Shown here: positions 1 through 9,303 of the stretch, in pieces
How the letters are laid out: the number at the start of each line of letters is the position of its first letter
Position numbering within the stretch: position 1 is the first letter of the stretch
DNA from: Chrysochromulina tobinii
Taxonomy: Eukaryota; Haptophyta; Prymnesiales; Chrysochromulinaceae
DNA length: 63,380 nucleotides
Assembly: GCA_001275005.1 (NCBI GenBank)
Contig: JWZX01003286.1
Location: 1-63,380, forward strand
Direction: 5' to 3'
Notes under the pieces: model-generated
What the model was told of the DNA's origin: nothing
Database searches by the model: none
What the model saw: only the letters and a program-made list of their open reading frames with translations
Position numbers and translations under genes: made by a program

Positions 1-3000
1 AATGAGCAGGATCTTGCGCACGCATTCGAAGATCTCGAACCAGTACATGCGGAGCTCGTAGCCAGCGGTTAGCTTGCGCTGCGTCGTCGGCAGCTCGTCA
101 CGTAGCTTTGCGAGGACTTTACCGGTGGCCTCGTGCGCTTCCACGGCCTTGCGCACCATCGCATCCGTCTCTTCTGGGGTGGCAGCGGCCTTCGCCTCGA
201 GCTTCGCGAGCGCAAAGTCCGTCTCCCGGGTGAGCTCGATGTGGCGCATCTCCTGGAGCTGGTGGCGCTCAAGGTGGAACATGAGCCCATAGAAGAGGGG
301 CACGCCGATGGGGTAGAGGATGAGCATGACGACGGCGTACACGGTGAAGCCCTGGTAGAATTCTCCCTCGCGGTCAATGGATCGGTCGGCTCGCATCAGG
401 TCCATGTACACCTCCCCGGGCTGGTTATAGGTCTCGCGCATGAAGAACATGAAGGTTATGGAAGAGCAGCTCGGGTAGACGAGGAAGATGATGAAAAACC
501 ACAGATCCGAGCATGCATCGGCGAGGAACGTAGCAGAGCATGCGCGCAGGACTGTGCTCGCGAAGGATAGCAGCAGCACGAGTATGATAGGCGTGGCCGT
601 CTTCAGAACGAGATCGAAGATGAAGTTATCCAGCAACGGAAGAACACATCCAAAGGGCAGCAAGTTGACTTGAATGTTGATGTTCTTGAGGCCCTCAAGG
701 ATGGTGGTGTAGAAGGCAGGGTACGATATGTCAAAGATCACGTCCAGCTGCGAAACAACCTGGCTCAGCGAGATCAAGATCCGGATCTTGACTCCAAGTG
801 AATTCACGACTGACGCGACCGTAGCGCCGACCGTAGCGCCAACCGCCGCCAACGTCGCCAGGTTATTGGCTTCTGTTATTGTGACCGTCCCAGCTGCCCC
901 TTGAATCGTGCCTTTGACCACCCCTTCGGTGACGGCCTTCTGAGCCAGGTGTTTAGCCCCTTGGTACTTTTCAACCCCCGCTTCCTCCTCCTTCTTGGGC
1001 GCGGCAGGGACCTTGGCCCCTCTGCGCTTCCAGAAGGCCGTGGCCAGCACGAGGGCGAGAAGAACGACCACGCCGCCGATGATGTAGAAGGTGATCGTCT
1101 CCATGGGATCGCCCGCGTCGGAGCACGATTGGCAAGGCTCTCCACGGCCGCCAAAGTGCAGCGGATCCTTCACACACAGATCGCACAGCGGCCCAGTGTG
1201 ACCGTCCGCGCACGATGCGTCGCCAGCGAGCCCGCCGCCGAGACACGCCTCCTCCAAGTCGCACATTCGAACGTACAGCGCCCTCGGATTTTGGCGCCAG
1301 TGGCCCGGCATGACGGGGATGGTGTCGAGCGTGACGCCCGGCGCGGTGCAGTTGGTCATCTCAGCGTTGGCATTCTCATGAAGGCTCACACAGGTCACAC
1401 ACTTGAAGGCATCTGGTGCGACGCGGCTGCTGTCGTTGGTAGCCCGCATCATCTCGGCGCGCGTGAGGTTGGCGAACGTGTTTGCCTTGCACACGCATTG
1501 GGAGACCGAGTCGGCGCCTTCCTGCACCGTGGTCGTCCCAGCCACAGGGCAGTCGAGGCACTTTTGGGGTTTAAGAGGGTTGCGGTCGGCGTTCTCGCCC
1601 GTCCAGTCCTTGTACGTGCCTATCTTGCACGCGTCGCAGCGCACGCCGCCGACGAGCTCGCGCCCAGCCGCACAGACGCATTGGGACACATTGCCCGCTG
1701 CATTGAGCTGCTGCACGAAGCTCTGCTCGCACAGGCATTGGCTGACGTTCGTGGCTGCGGTGCCATTGGTAGTTGAGAACTCGGGGCAGCGCAAGCAGGC
1801 TGTTTGGCTGGCGGCGTTTGTGGTCGGGTTGTAAAACCCCTTTTCACACGGAACCTCAATCCCGGCAGTGCACCAGAAGCCCCTCGGGCACACGCGTTGT
1901 CGAATGACAGTCTCGGTCTGCTGGACCACGGTTGCGGTGGGTGCCACGAGGTTGGTCACAGACACACCGAGAGCGGCGCCGAGGACCGCGGGATCGAGGT
2001 TGATGAGAGTAAAGGATGGGGCCACGATAGGCGGACCGCTCGTGGTGACATTGCTGGTGGGGTTGCTGGTGGTAGGATTGGTGATCACCGTCCGAACGAT
2101 GATGGTGTATGTCACGATGGTGGAGCCCGTCTGAAGCCGGCGCCCAGCTGCTGGTGGAGACGGCGACGCCGCCGAAAAGTTGAGCTGAAGGTCCTGCCAC
2201 GGAACGCCGAGCTGTGCGGCGATCGTCTGGCGATACTGAATCTGCAGGGAATCATTGTTCGAGAAGGACGAGAGTGGCGCGTTGAGCGAGAGAGAGCCCG
2301 TGATCGTCTCGACCGTTCGCGTCTCGACCGCGACCACCGGGTTCAGGCCGCCCGTTGGGAGAATGATGGGCTGGGAGCCGAAAGTCACGTTGTCGTTGAT
2401 GTACCCAGGGCACGAGAAGCCCGAAGGGCACGGGATGGGAAACACGCTCCCCGTCGGAGCCCAATAGCCAAAGCCGACCGGCACGCAGCCCGCCTCGGAC
2501 TCGAGACCCGTCCGATTGTTGAACTTTCCGCCAGGGCACGGCACAGGGGTGGAGGCGCCCTCGGCGCAGTAGTAGCCGGGCGTACACGGCTGGCAGGCCG
2601 TGTTGCCCGACATCGACGTGAACTTTCCTCTCGGGCACAGGTCGCACGATTGCGTCCCGGCGGCTGCGCTGAACGAGCCAGGTAGGCAGGGCCTGGGCGT
2701 GGCGGAGCCGACGGAGCAGCTCGTGCCCGCAGGGCAGACGATGCACTCGCTAAGGGAGCCGAGGTAGCCGGTGAGAGTGAGCACGGTCTGGTTCGCGTGG
2801 GTGCCGCCCGGGCAGGGCTGCGGCGCGCTCGCGCCCTCGACGCACAGGAAGCCCGGCGTGCACGGCTGGCAGGCCGTGTTGCCCGACGTCGACGTGAACT
2901 TTCCTCTCGGGCACAGGTCGCAAATGGACATGCCGTTTTGCGCAGCATACGAGCCGGGAAGGCATGCTTTGCAAGCCGAGGCCGCAGTCGATTGGGGCAC

Positions 3001-6000
3001 GGGGTTGGCTGTGCCAGCGGGGCAAGAGTGGCACGAGGTATTTGTCGACGATCCCTCGACAGGGTTGTAGGTGCCCGCAGGGCACTGTGAGAAGGTCAGG
3101 CTCAGGGCAGCAGCGCCAGCCATGGGGCAGAAGCCGCCGCGAGGGCAAGCCGAGCACGCGACCGAGCGCAACGTGGACGAATAGGTTCCTGGTGCGCAGG
3201 GTGTGCATGCGGTCGCACCAGACGTCGGGTTGTATGAGCCCGGGAGGCAGGGCAAGCACGTAGATGGATCAAAGAGGCCCTGGAAGCTCACGTACTCCCC
3301 CGGAGAGCAGGGGATGCAGCTGGTGCCTGTGGCCGCGTGGCGCTTGCCCGCGGGGCAGCGCGTGCACCGGGCTGCGCCGAGAACGCGCTCGCTGCCCTCC
3401 GTGCAAGCGACGCACGCGCCAGAGGCATCGCGCTGGGTGTGCTCCTCGCACTCGTAGCAGACGTCGGAGACGTCGTCGCGGCGTGAGGATGGAGACGGGC
3501 AGCGCACGCATCCGTTGCCGTAGCGGCTGCGTGCGGTGCCAGGGTCGGAGCACCTGATGTTGGGCAGCACTAGGCTGGGACTGGCGTCGTTATCCAAATA
3601 GTTTCCAAGCAGCACGTCGAGGTCGCCGTCGCCGTCGACATCCGCCGCCGCGATCGAGTACGTGGACGCGATGCCTAGCTCGATGCTCGTCGGGAACGTG
3701 CCGTCGCCCGCGTTGAGCAGCACTCGGCTTTGACTGAGACTGTTCCCAAGCAGCACGTCGAGGTCGCCGTCGCCGTCGACATCCGCCGCCGCGATCGAGT
3801 ACGTGGACGCGCTGCCACCGGGCAGCGCGATGCTCGTCGGGAAGGTGCCGCGGCCCGCGTTGAGCAGCACTCGGCTGGGGCTATTACTGCCATAGATCCC
3901 AAGCAGCACGTCGAGGTCGCCGTCGCCGTCGACGTCCGCCGCCGCGATCGAGAACGCGGTCGCGTAGCCGCCTGGCAGCTCGATGCTCGTCGGGAAGCTG
4001 CCGCCGCCCGCGTTGAGCAGCACTCGGCTGGGAGGGCCATAGTTCCCAAGCAGCACGTCGAGGTCGCCGTCGCCGTCGACGTCCGCCGCCGCGATCGAGT
4101 TCGTGTACGCGCTGTCACCGGGCAGCTCGATGCTCGTCGGGAAGCTGCCGCCGCCCGCGTTGAGCAGCACTTGGCTGGGACTGAGATAGTTCCCAAGCAG
4201 CACGTCGAGGTCGCCGTCGCCGTCGACGTCCGCCGCCGCGATCGAGTTCGTGTACGCGCTGCCGCCGGGCAGCTCGATGCTCGTCGGGAAGCTGCCGCCG
4301 CCCGCGTTGAGCAGCACTCTGGAAATGCCATAGTTCCCAAGCAGCACGTCGAGGTCGCCGTCGCCGTCGATGTCCGCCGCCGCTATCGAGCGCGTACCCG
4401 CGCTGCCGCCGGGCAGCTCGATGCTCGTCGGGAAGGTGCCACCGCCCGCGTTGAGCAGCACTCGGCTGGGACTGTTAGCGTTCCCAAGCAGCACGTCGAG
4501 GTCGCCGTCGCCGTCGACGTCCGCCGCCGCGATCGAGTACGTGTACGCGGAGCCGCCGGGCAGCGCGATGCGCGTCGGGAACGTGCCGCCGCCGCCCGCG
4601 TTGAGCAGCACTCGGGCTGGACCGATAAATGAGCCCATCTCCTTCCCAAGCAGCACGTCGAGGTCGCCGTCGCCGTCGACGTCCGCCGCCGCGATCGAGA
4701 GCGTGGACCTGCCGCCGGGCAGCTCGATCATCGTTGGGAACGTGCCGTCGCCCGCGTTGAGCAGCACTCGGCTGGGAATGTCATTGTTCCCAAGCAGCAC
4801 GTCGAGGTCGCCGTCGCCGTCGACGTCCGCCGCCGCGATCGAGGCCGTGTTCGTGCTGCCGCCGGGCAGCACGAGGCTCGTCCAGGAGGTGCCGCCGCCC
4901 GCGTTGAGCAGCACTTGGCTTGGATTGTAACGGTTCCCAAGCAGCACGTCGAGGTCGCCGTCGCCGTCGACGTCCGCCGCCGCGATCGAGTTCGTGTACG
5001 CGCTGCTGCCGGGCAGCGCGATGCTCGTCGGGAAGCTGCCGCCGCCCGCGTTGAGCAGCACTCGGCAGGGACTGCCATTGTGCCCAAGCAGCACGTCGAG
5101 GTCGCCGTCGCCGTCAACGTCCGCCGCCGCGATCGAGTACGTGTACGCGACGCCGCCGGGCAGCTCGATGCTCGTCGGGAAGCTGCCGCCGCCCGCGTTG
5201 AGCAGCACTCGGCTGGGACTGCCCTCGTTCCCAAGGAGCACGTCGAGGTCGCCGTCGCCGTCGACGTCCGCCGCCGCGATCGAGTGCGTGTTCGCGCTGC
5301 CGCCGGGCAGCTCGATGCTCGTCGGGAAGGTGCCGTCGCCTGCGTTGAGCAGCACTCGGCTGGGACTGCCATAGATCCCAAGCAGCACGTCGAGGTCGCC
5401 GTCGCCGTCGACGTCCGCCGCCGCGATCGAGTACGTGGACGCGCTGCCGCCGGGCAGCTCGATGCTCGTCGGGAAGCTGCCGCCGCCCGCGTTGAGCAGC
5501 ACTCGGCTGGGACTGCCACTGTTCCCAAGCAGCACGTCGAGGTCGCCGTCGCCGTCGACGTCCGCCGCCGCGATCGAGTACGTGTTCGCGCTGCCGCCGG
5601 GTAGGACGCGTTCCGCAAACTGAAGCACTGCCCCAGTGGTGCCCAGTGGTTCGTTCCCCGTTCTCGCCATGGGCTTGGGCAGGCGCAGGCATCCGGTCTC
5701 ATTGCTCAAAGAGGAGCACGCTGGCGGCAAGAGCGCCGCTCGGGCTCCCGGTGCGGGCTTCGCACGCGCGGGCCTGGGCATGGCGACACAGCCCACTTGC
5801 CCCGGTGCCGAGCAATTGGGCGGTGCGAACGCTGTCGGGCGGCCGCCAGGCTGGAGGTCCCGCACATAGTCCCGGGGGGGAGGGTACTGCCGTCGACCTT
5901 GGGTTGCCTCGAGAGCCCAGCCGGGCAGAGCCGGTCTGGGCGGCTGTGCTGGCGGTGCTGGTGGGCGTGCGGGTGGCAAGGGCGGCGAGGGCGGGGGCAG

Positions 6001-6336
6001 CGGGGGGCCCCAAGGTGGCGGTGGCGGCGGTGGGAGCGCAGGTGGACGCGGCGGCGGTGCCATGCCTGGTGGATAAGGCGGCAACACTCGAGGGCCGCAG
6101 TCGGTGCAGTCGGTGCCGTAGGTGCAGTACGAAAACTCGGATCCGGGTCCACCGTCGTTGCAGATGCCATTTGAGGCTTCAATGCACATCTCCGTGCAGG
6201 CCTGCGCGCTGGCGAAGCCCACCATCAGGGCGAGGAGGAGGATGCGGGCGAGCTGAGGTGCGGACCCAAAGCGGCCCGCAGAGCCGCGCCGAGCAGAGGG
6301 TCGGCACGAGGGAGAGGGCGGCGGCGGCCCGTGCAT
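1..6336 (-). CDS. Giant FG-GAP / GCC2-GCC3 Cys-rich membrane protein (3' end beyond window)
   Basis: The frame is open without an intron from an ATG at 6336 to the left edge (about 2,110 residues), so the C-terminus is missing. The order is: a hydrophobic leader ending near FASAQ; a Cys motif (CTEMCIEASNGICNDGGPGS) of a type I associate with algal surface proteins; a Pro-rich linker; then 14 FG-GAP/VCBS repeats at about residues 245-925, each with the calcium-binding-type core DVDGDGDLDVLLG. After these come roughly 800 residues of ephrin-receptor-like GCC2/GCC3 repeats (CPAGTY, CPRGKFTS, CQPCTPG). A first membrane helix (TFYIIGGVVVLLALVLATAF) lies near residue 1745 and several more follow before the edge, including PIILVLLLSFAS and VYAVVMLILYPIGVPLFYG. 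This architecture suggests a large cell-surface receptor or channel-like adhesion protein. The same frame stays open upstream of 6336 through another hydrophobic stretch, so the start could be further upstream. Ligand and function are not readable from sequence. Confidence 0.85.
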   Translation of the reverse strand, partial: MHGPPPPSPSCRPSARRGSAGRFGSAPQLARILLLALMVGFASAQACTEMCIEASNGICNDGGPGSEFSYCTYGTDCTDCGPRVLPPYPPGMAPPPRPPALPPPPPPPWGPPLPPPSPPLPPARPPAPPAQPPRPALPGWALEATQGRRQYPPPRDYVRDLQPGGRPTAFAPPNCSAPGQVGCVAMPRPARAKPAPGARAALLPPACSSLSNETGCLRLPKPMARTGNEPLGTTGAVLQFAERVLPGGSANTYSIAAADVDGDGDLDVLLGNSGSPSRVLLNAGGGSFPTSIELPGGSASTYSIAAADVDGDGDLDVLLGIYGSPSRVLLNAGDGTFPTSIELPGGSANTHSIAAADVDGDGDLDVLLGNEGSPSRVLLNAGGGSFPTSIELPGGVAYTYSIAAADVDGDGDLDVLLGHNGSPCRVLLNAGGGSFPTSIALPGSSAYTNSIAAADVDGDGDLDVLLGNRYNPSQVLLNAGGGTSWTSLVLPGGSTNTASIAAADVDGDGDLDVLLGNNDIPSRVLLNAGDGTFPTMIELPGGRSTLSIAAADVDGDGDLDVLLGKEMGSFIGPARVLLNAGGGGTFPTRIALPGGSAYTYSIAAADVDGDGDLDVLLGNANSPSRVLLNAGGGTFPTSIELPGGSAGTRSIAAADIDGDGDLDVLLGNYGISRVLLNAGGGSFPTSIELPGGSAYTNSIAAADVDGDGDLDVLLGNYLSPSQVLLNAGGGSFPTSIELPGDSAYTNSIAAADVDGDGDLDVLLGNYGPPSRVLLNAGGGSFPTSIELPGGYATAFSIAAADVDGDGDLDVLLGIYGSNSPSRVLLNAGRGTFPTSIALPGGSASTYSIAAADVDGDGDLDVLLGNSLSQSRVLLNAGDGTFPTSIELGIASTYSIAAADVDGDGDLDVLLGNYLDNDASPSLVLPNIRCSDPGTARSRYGNGCVRCPSPSSRRDDVSDVCYECEEHTQRDASGACVACTEGSERVLGAARCTRCPAGKRHAATGTSCIPCSPGEYVSFQGLFDPSTCLPCLPGSYNPTSGATACTPCAPGTYSSTLRSVACSACPRGGFCPMAGAAALSLTFSQCPAGTYNPVEGSSTNTSCHSCPAGTANPVPQSTAASACKACLPGSYAAQNGMSICDLCPRGKFTSTSGNTACQPCTPGFLCVEGASAPQPCPGGTHANQTVLTLTGYLGSLSECIVCPAGTSCSVGSATPRPCLPGSFSAAAGTQSCDLCPRGKFTSMSGNTACQPCTPGYYCAEGASTPVPCPGGKFNNRTGLESEAGCVPVGFGYWAPTGSVFPIPCPSGFSCPGYINDNVTFGSQPIILPTGGLNPVVAVETRTVETITGSLSLNAPLSSFSNNDSLQIQYRQTIAAQLGVPWQDLQLNFSAASPSPPAAGRRLQTGSTIVTYTIIVRTVITNPTTSNPTSNVTTSGPPIVAPSFTLINLDPAVLGAALGVSVTNLVAPTATVVQQTETVIRQRVCPRGFWCTAGIEVPCEKGFYNPTTNAASQTACLRCPEFSTTNGTAATNVSQCLCEQSFVQQLNAAGNVSQCVCAAGRELVGGVRCDACKIGTYKDWTGENADRNPLKPQKCLDCPVAGTTTVQEGADSVSQCVCKANTFANLTRAEMMRATNDSSRVAPDAFKCVTCVSLHENANAEMTNCTAPGVTLDTIPVMPGHWRQNPRALYVRMCDLEEACLGGGLAGDASCADGHTGPLCDLCVKDPLHFGGRGEPCQSCSDAGDPMETITFYIIGGVVVLLALVLATAFWKRRGAKVPAAPKKEEEAGVEKYQGAKHLAQKAVTEGVVKGTIQGAAGTVTITEANNLATLAAVGATVGATVASVVNSLGVKIRILISLSQVVSQLDVIFDISYPAFYTTILEGLKNINIQVNLLPFGCVLPLLDNFIFDLVLKTATPIILVLLLSFASTVLRACSATFLADACSDLWFFIIFLVYPSCSSITFMFFMRETYNQPGEVYMDLMRADRSIDREGEFYQGFTVYAVVMLILYPIGVPLFYGLMFHLERHQLQEMRHIELTRETDFALAKLEAKAAATPEETDAMVRKAVEAHEATGKVLAKLRDELPTTQRKLTAGYELRMYWFEIFECVRKILLI
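3560..5600 (-). repeat. 14 tandem ~147-bp coding repeats (FG-GAP units)
   Basis: The block coding for DVDGDGDLDVLLG recurs 14 times at about 147-bp spacing. Nucleotide identity is very high even at third codon positions; only the few codons between units vary. Such uniform copies point to recent expansion or homogenisation. This conservation also produces long spurious open frames on both strands here. Confidence 0.95.
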
Positions 6337-7847
6337 AGTGACGAGGACCGAGGCGCCAAGGTGCGCCGCAAACGCCTGGACGGCACCGTACAGAACCACA
6401 CAGAGCAGACCGAGCATCGCCAGCAGGCCGGGAAGAATGGCCGCGGCCGTCGCGACAAGGTTGGCACCCGTCGTGGACGAGCGCGCGTACGGCATGGGAC
6501 CCGGAGCCGTCTCGTGCGCCACCTCCGAGATTACCTCCGAGATTACCTCCGAGAACGGCATGGAACCCGGAGCCGTCTCGTGCGCCACCTCCGCGATGTT
6601 GACGTTGCTCTTTGCCTTGAAGGCATCAAGCAGCCCGCCCAGGTACCTGATGATGGAGACCATCAGCATTGTCTGGATATCGTCGAGCGTCGGGTGCATC
6701 TTCGCGCACTTCATTGGAGAGCGACTTCGTCGAGCGGCCGGCCAGAAGGTCTTGTCTTGCGAGGGCTGCGCGCAGGCACGAGAAACGTGTCAGCTGGGGC
6801 ACGGGCGTTGGAGTGGAAGCGGGCTGTGCGAGTGGCAGGCAATGGTGTGTGCGGTGTAGATGCAGGTGAGTGCTACACGGGTGAGTGGGCTGGCGTCGTG
6901 CGGGAGGCGGTGATGTGGTGGACCCGTGCCGAGAGGCGGCGCCGGCGTGGAGGCCGCGGTGGTGCTTGCTGTGGCTGTCATGGCGCCGATGACCAGGACG
7001 GAGTCGACGGGGCCGTTCTCGATGGCGAGCGGGTCGAGCAGTGCGCCGACGGGGCCGCTCCCTCGAGGACGACCGCGCCCGGCTCACAGGCACATGCGCC
7101 GCCTGGGCCAAGCGGCAGAGCCCGCGGGCGTGACGGCAGCCGGATCATCGTGACCGTGGTGTCGACGTCGCGCCTGCCGGTCGTGGCGCAGATTTCAAGG
7201 GCGCGGTGGCCGTCGAGCCCGACCGCTCGCAGCTGCGGCTGCCTGCACCGGGGGAGCAACGCGCAAGCCGTCAGCAAAACAGGCGAGGAGGCGCGCTAGC
7301 AAGTGCCGATGGCGAGCGCAAATTGTGTCGCGCGGAGGCTGGCGCGCCTCTCGGCGGGCTCGTAAGTTGGGGGGCAGGCGCGGCAGCGGACGGCGCGCGC
7401 GCGCGCGCGTGCACCTGCAGCATGTGCGCCGGTCTTGCGCGCCCGCGCGCAGCGGCAGGGCCGACCGAAAGCTGCGCGCGCTGCATGCGTTGCTGCCGGC
7501 CGGGCCGGGGGGCACACCTGCGTGCGAAGGGTTGGTGTCCCTGGGCTCGAAGAGGTTGGTGACGAGGTTGATCGCGGGGTGGGCCGTCTTGCCCGTGCTC
7601 TAGCGCCGCGGCGCGTGCATGGTGATGTGTGCGCGTGGGTGTTGTGCGTGCGCGGAGTGGAGTGGAGGGGCTGTTGTGTTGTCTCTTGTGGCGCGGCTGG
7701 GAGAAGAGGGCGGGACTCGGGCAGAGATTGCACCTCGAACTGAAGCGAATTTTGCACCTCGAACTGAAAGGCGTTGGCCTCCTGCTCGTCGAACGCCGCC
7801 GGCAAGGCGACGACGAGTGGTAATGCGACGATCAGAAGGCGCAGCAT
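6337..7847 (-). CDS. Unresolved multi-exon coding region upstream of the giant gene
   Basis: A possible signal peptide begins at 7847 (MLRLLIVALPLVVALPAAF). Protein-like exon fragments follow toward lower coordinates: one reading KTAHPAINLVTNLFEPRD near 7590-7500, one reading HRALEICATTGRRDVDTTV near 7220-7150, one reading LLDPLAIENGPVDSVLVIGA near 7050-6980, and a long one from about 6760 reading MHPTLDDIQTMLMVSIIRYL. The last stays open in the same frame as the giant gene downstream, through a hydrophobic segment (LLAMLGLLCVVLYGAVQAF). I could not make all intermediate phases agree, so the exon structure is only a sketch. It may be the 5' part of the giant gene or a separate secreted or membrane protein. 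No family was recognised. Confidence 0.4.
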
Positions 7848-8590
7848 GATCTCGAGGCTCTCGGGTTTGGTGTCTTGTAGTGTCAGCGAGGATGTAGCCT
7901 GCGTAGGAAGGCGGGCAGGCGGGTGGCGCGCGATGAGGCGCGCGAAGTCGATCGCAAGCGTGCGGCCACTGGGTTGGCTCGCTTACGTTCCAGCACAAGA
8001 AGGACCAGCAATGTGTTTCATGTTCTGAACAGTACAGTGCCGGTACCGGTACTGTACAGAAATCGCTACCATACAATACTGACCCGAGCGGCGCTGCGCT
8101 GAGCGCGCGCGCGCGCGCGCCGCGCGCTGCAGCTCTCATATAACGCGTGAGGAGTCCCTAACGCGTAAGGATTCAGTATGACCCTGTTACATGTATGATG
8201 TATCCCGACTCCGAACGCATGCGCACACAAGTGCGCACATCACGCTTACAACGCACGATGGAGTGCCACGTTGCAGGCTAGTTGCAGGCTGTTGCAGTCA
8301 AGTTCGCAAGATGACGCAGTACCTTCAACTAAGTGTGAAATAGTATCAGCAGAGGTATCAGAGGACCACCCGGGGCGGCATACGGTGGAGCCCAAAGGGC
8401 ATTAATTAAGTTACACCCCGAATCTATTCCTCTGTTGAAGGCCCACGCCCCGCCTCAACTTGCCTCAACACCTACATGTAATCCTGCTGCCCTCCCAATG
8501 CTACGCCAACCCCGGACCGCCGTACCGGTACCCTTCCATTCACACGTTCACGAGTTCGTTCACGCATCCCGTCCGCGCCAACGTTGGACA
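7848..8590. promoter_or_regulatory. Divergent intergenic region with ACCGGTAC palindromes
   Basis: This region separates the minus-strand leader at 7847 from the plus-strand ATG at 8591 and holds no convincing gene. It contains GTACCGGTACTGTAC-like palindromic sequence near 8042-8058 and TACCGGTAC again near 8522-8530. The same core occurs near other gene starts, for example near 19039, 31353 and 48166. A (GC)n run lies near 8106-8120. I see no TATA box. Confidence 0.35.
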
Positions 8591-9270
8591 ATGGCGGCGT
8601 GGATCACGAGTGCCATCCAGGAGACGGCGCTGCCAAATACGCCATGGAACCTGGTGGAGGTGGAGATGCTTGAGCGACTGGCCGCCATCCTCGCCGAGGA
8701 GCACCCAAAGTGGTGCGCGAAGGCGCCAGGCGAGATGTCTGCCGAGGAGTTGCTCAAGCCAGCGGCGGACGGCGCGAAGGCGATTCTGGCAGAGCAGGCC
8801 AAGCGCCTTTCTCGGCATCGTCAGACGTTGGAGAATATGGCAGTGCTCGCGTTGAGCGTCCACCGTACGAAGAACAGGCTCAAGAGCCAGGGTGCCAAGA
8901 ACTTAAAGGCGCAGCTCAAGCTGGCAGCGATCGCACGAGAGGAGGAGCGCGAGCGGGGGCAGGCCAAGGCGGACGAGGAGCGCAAGGCGCGGGCCGAACG
9001 GGCCAAGGCAAAGGCTGAGACGAAGGCAGCCAAGGCCGAGGCCAAAGGAAAGAAGAAGAACAAGGACGATACGGATGACGACGATGACGACGATGACGAC
9101 GATGATGACGACGACGACGACGACGATGACGATGACGACGACGACGACGACGAGGAGGAGGACGACGAGGACGACGACGATGACGACGATGACGATGACG
9201 AGGATGAGGATGAGGATGAGGACGATGAGGACGATGATGACGACGATGACGACGATGACGACGACGACGA

Positions 9271-9303
<33 letters not shown>

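Noticed and set aside
901-2685. Plus-strand frames of about 290 codons opposite the GCC2/GCC3 region
   Set aside because: Arg/His/Gly-rich shadows; the minus strand has regular Cys repeats and membrane helices.
3675-5702. Long open frames on both strands through the FG-GAP array
   Set aside because: They are frame shadows of a 147-bp repeat with conserved codons. Their translations are Arg/Thr/Ala-rich low complexity, whereas the minus frame with DVDGDGDLDVLLG matches a known domain.
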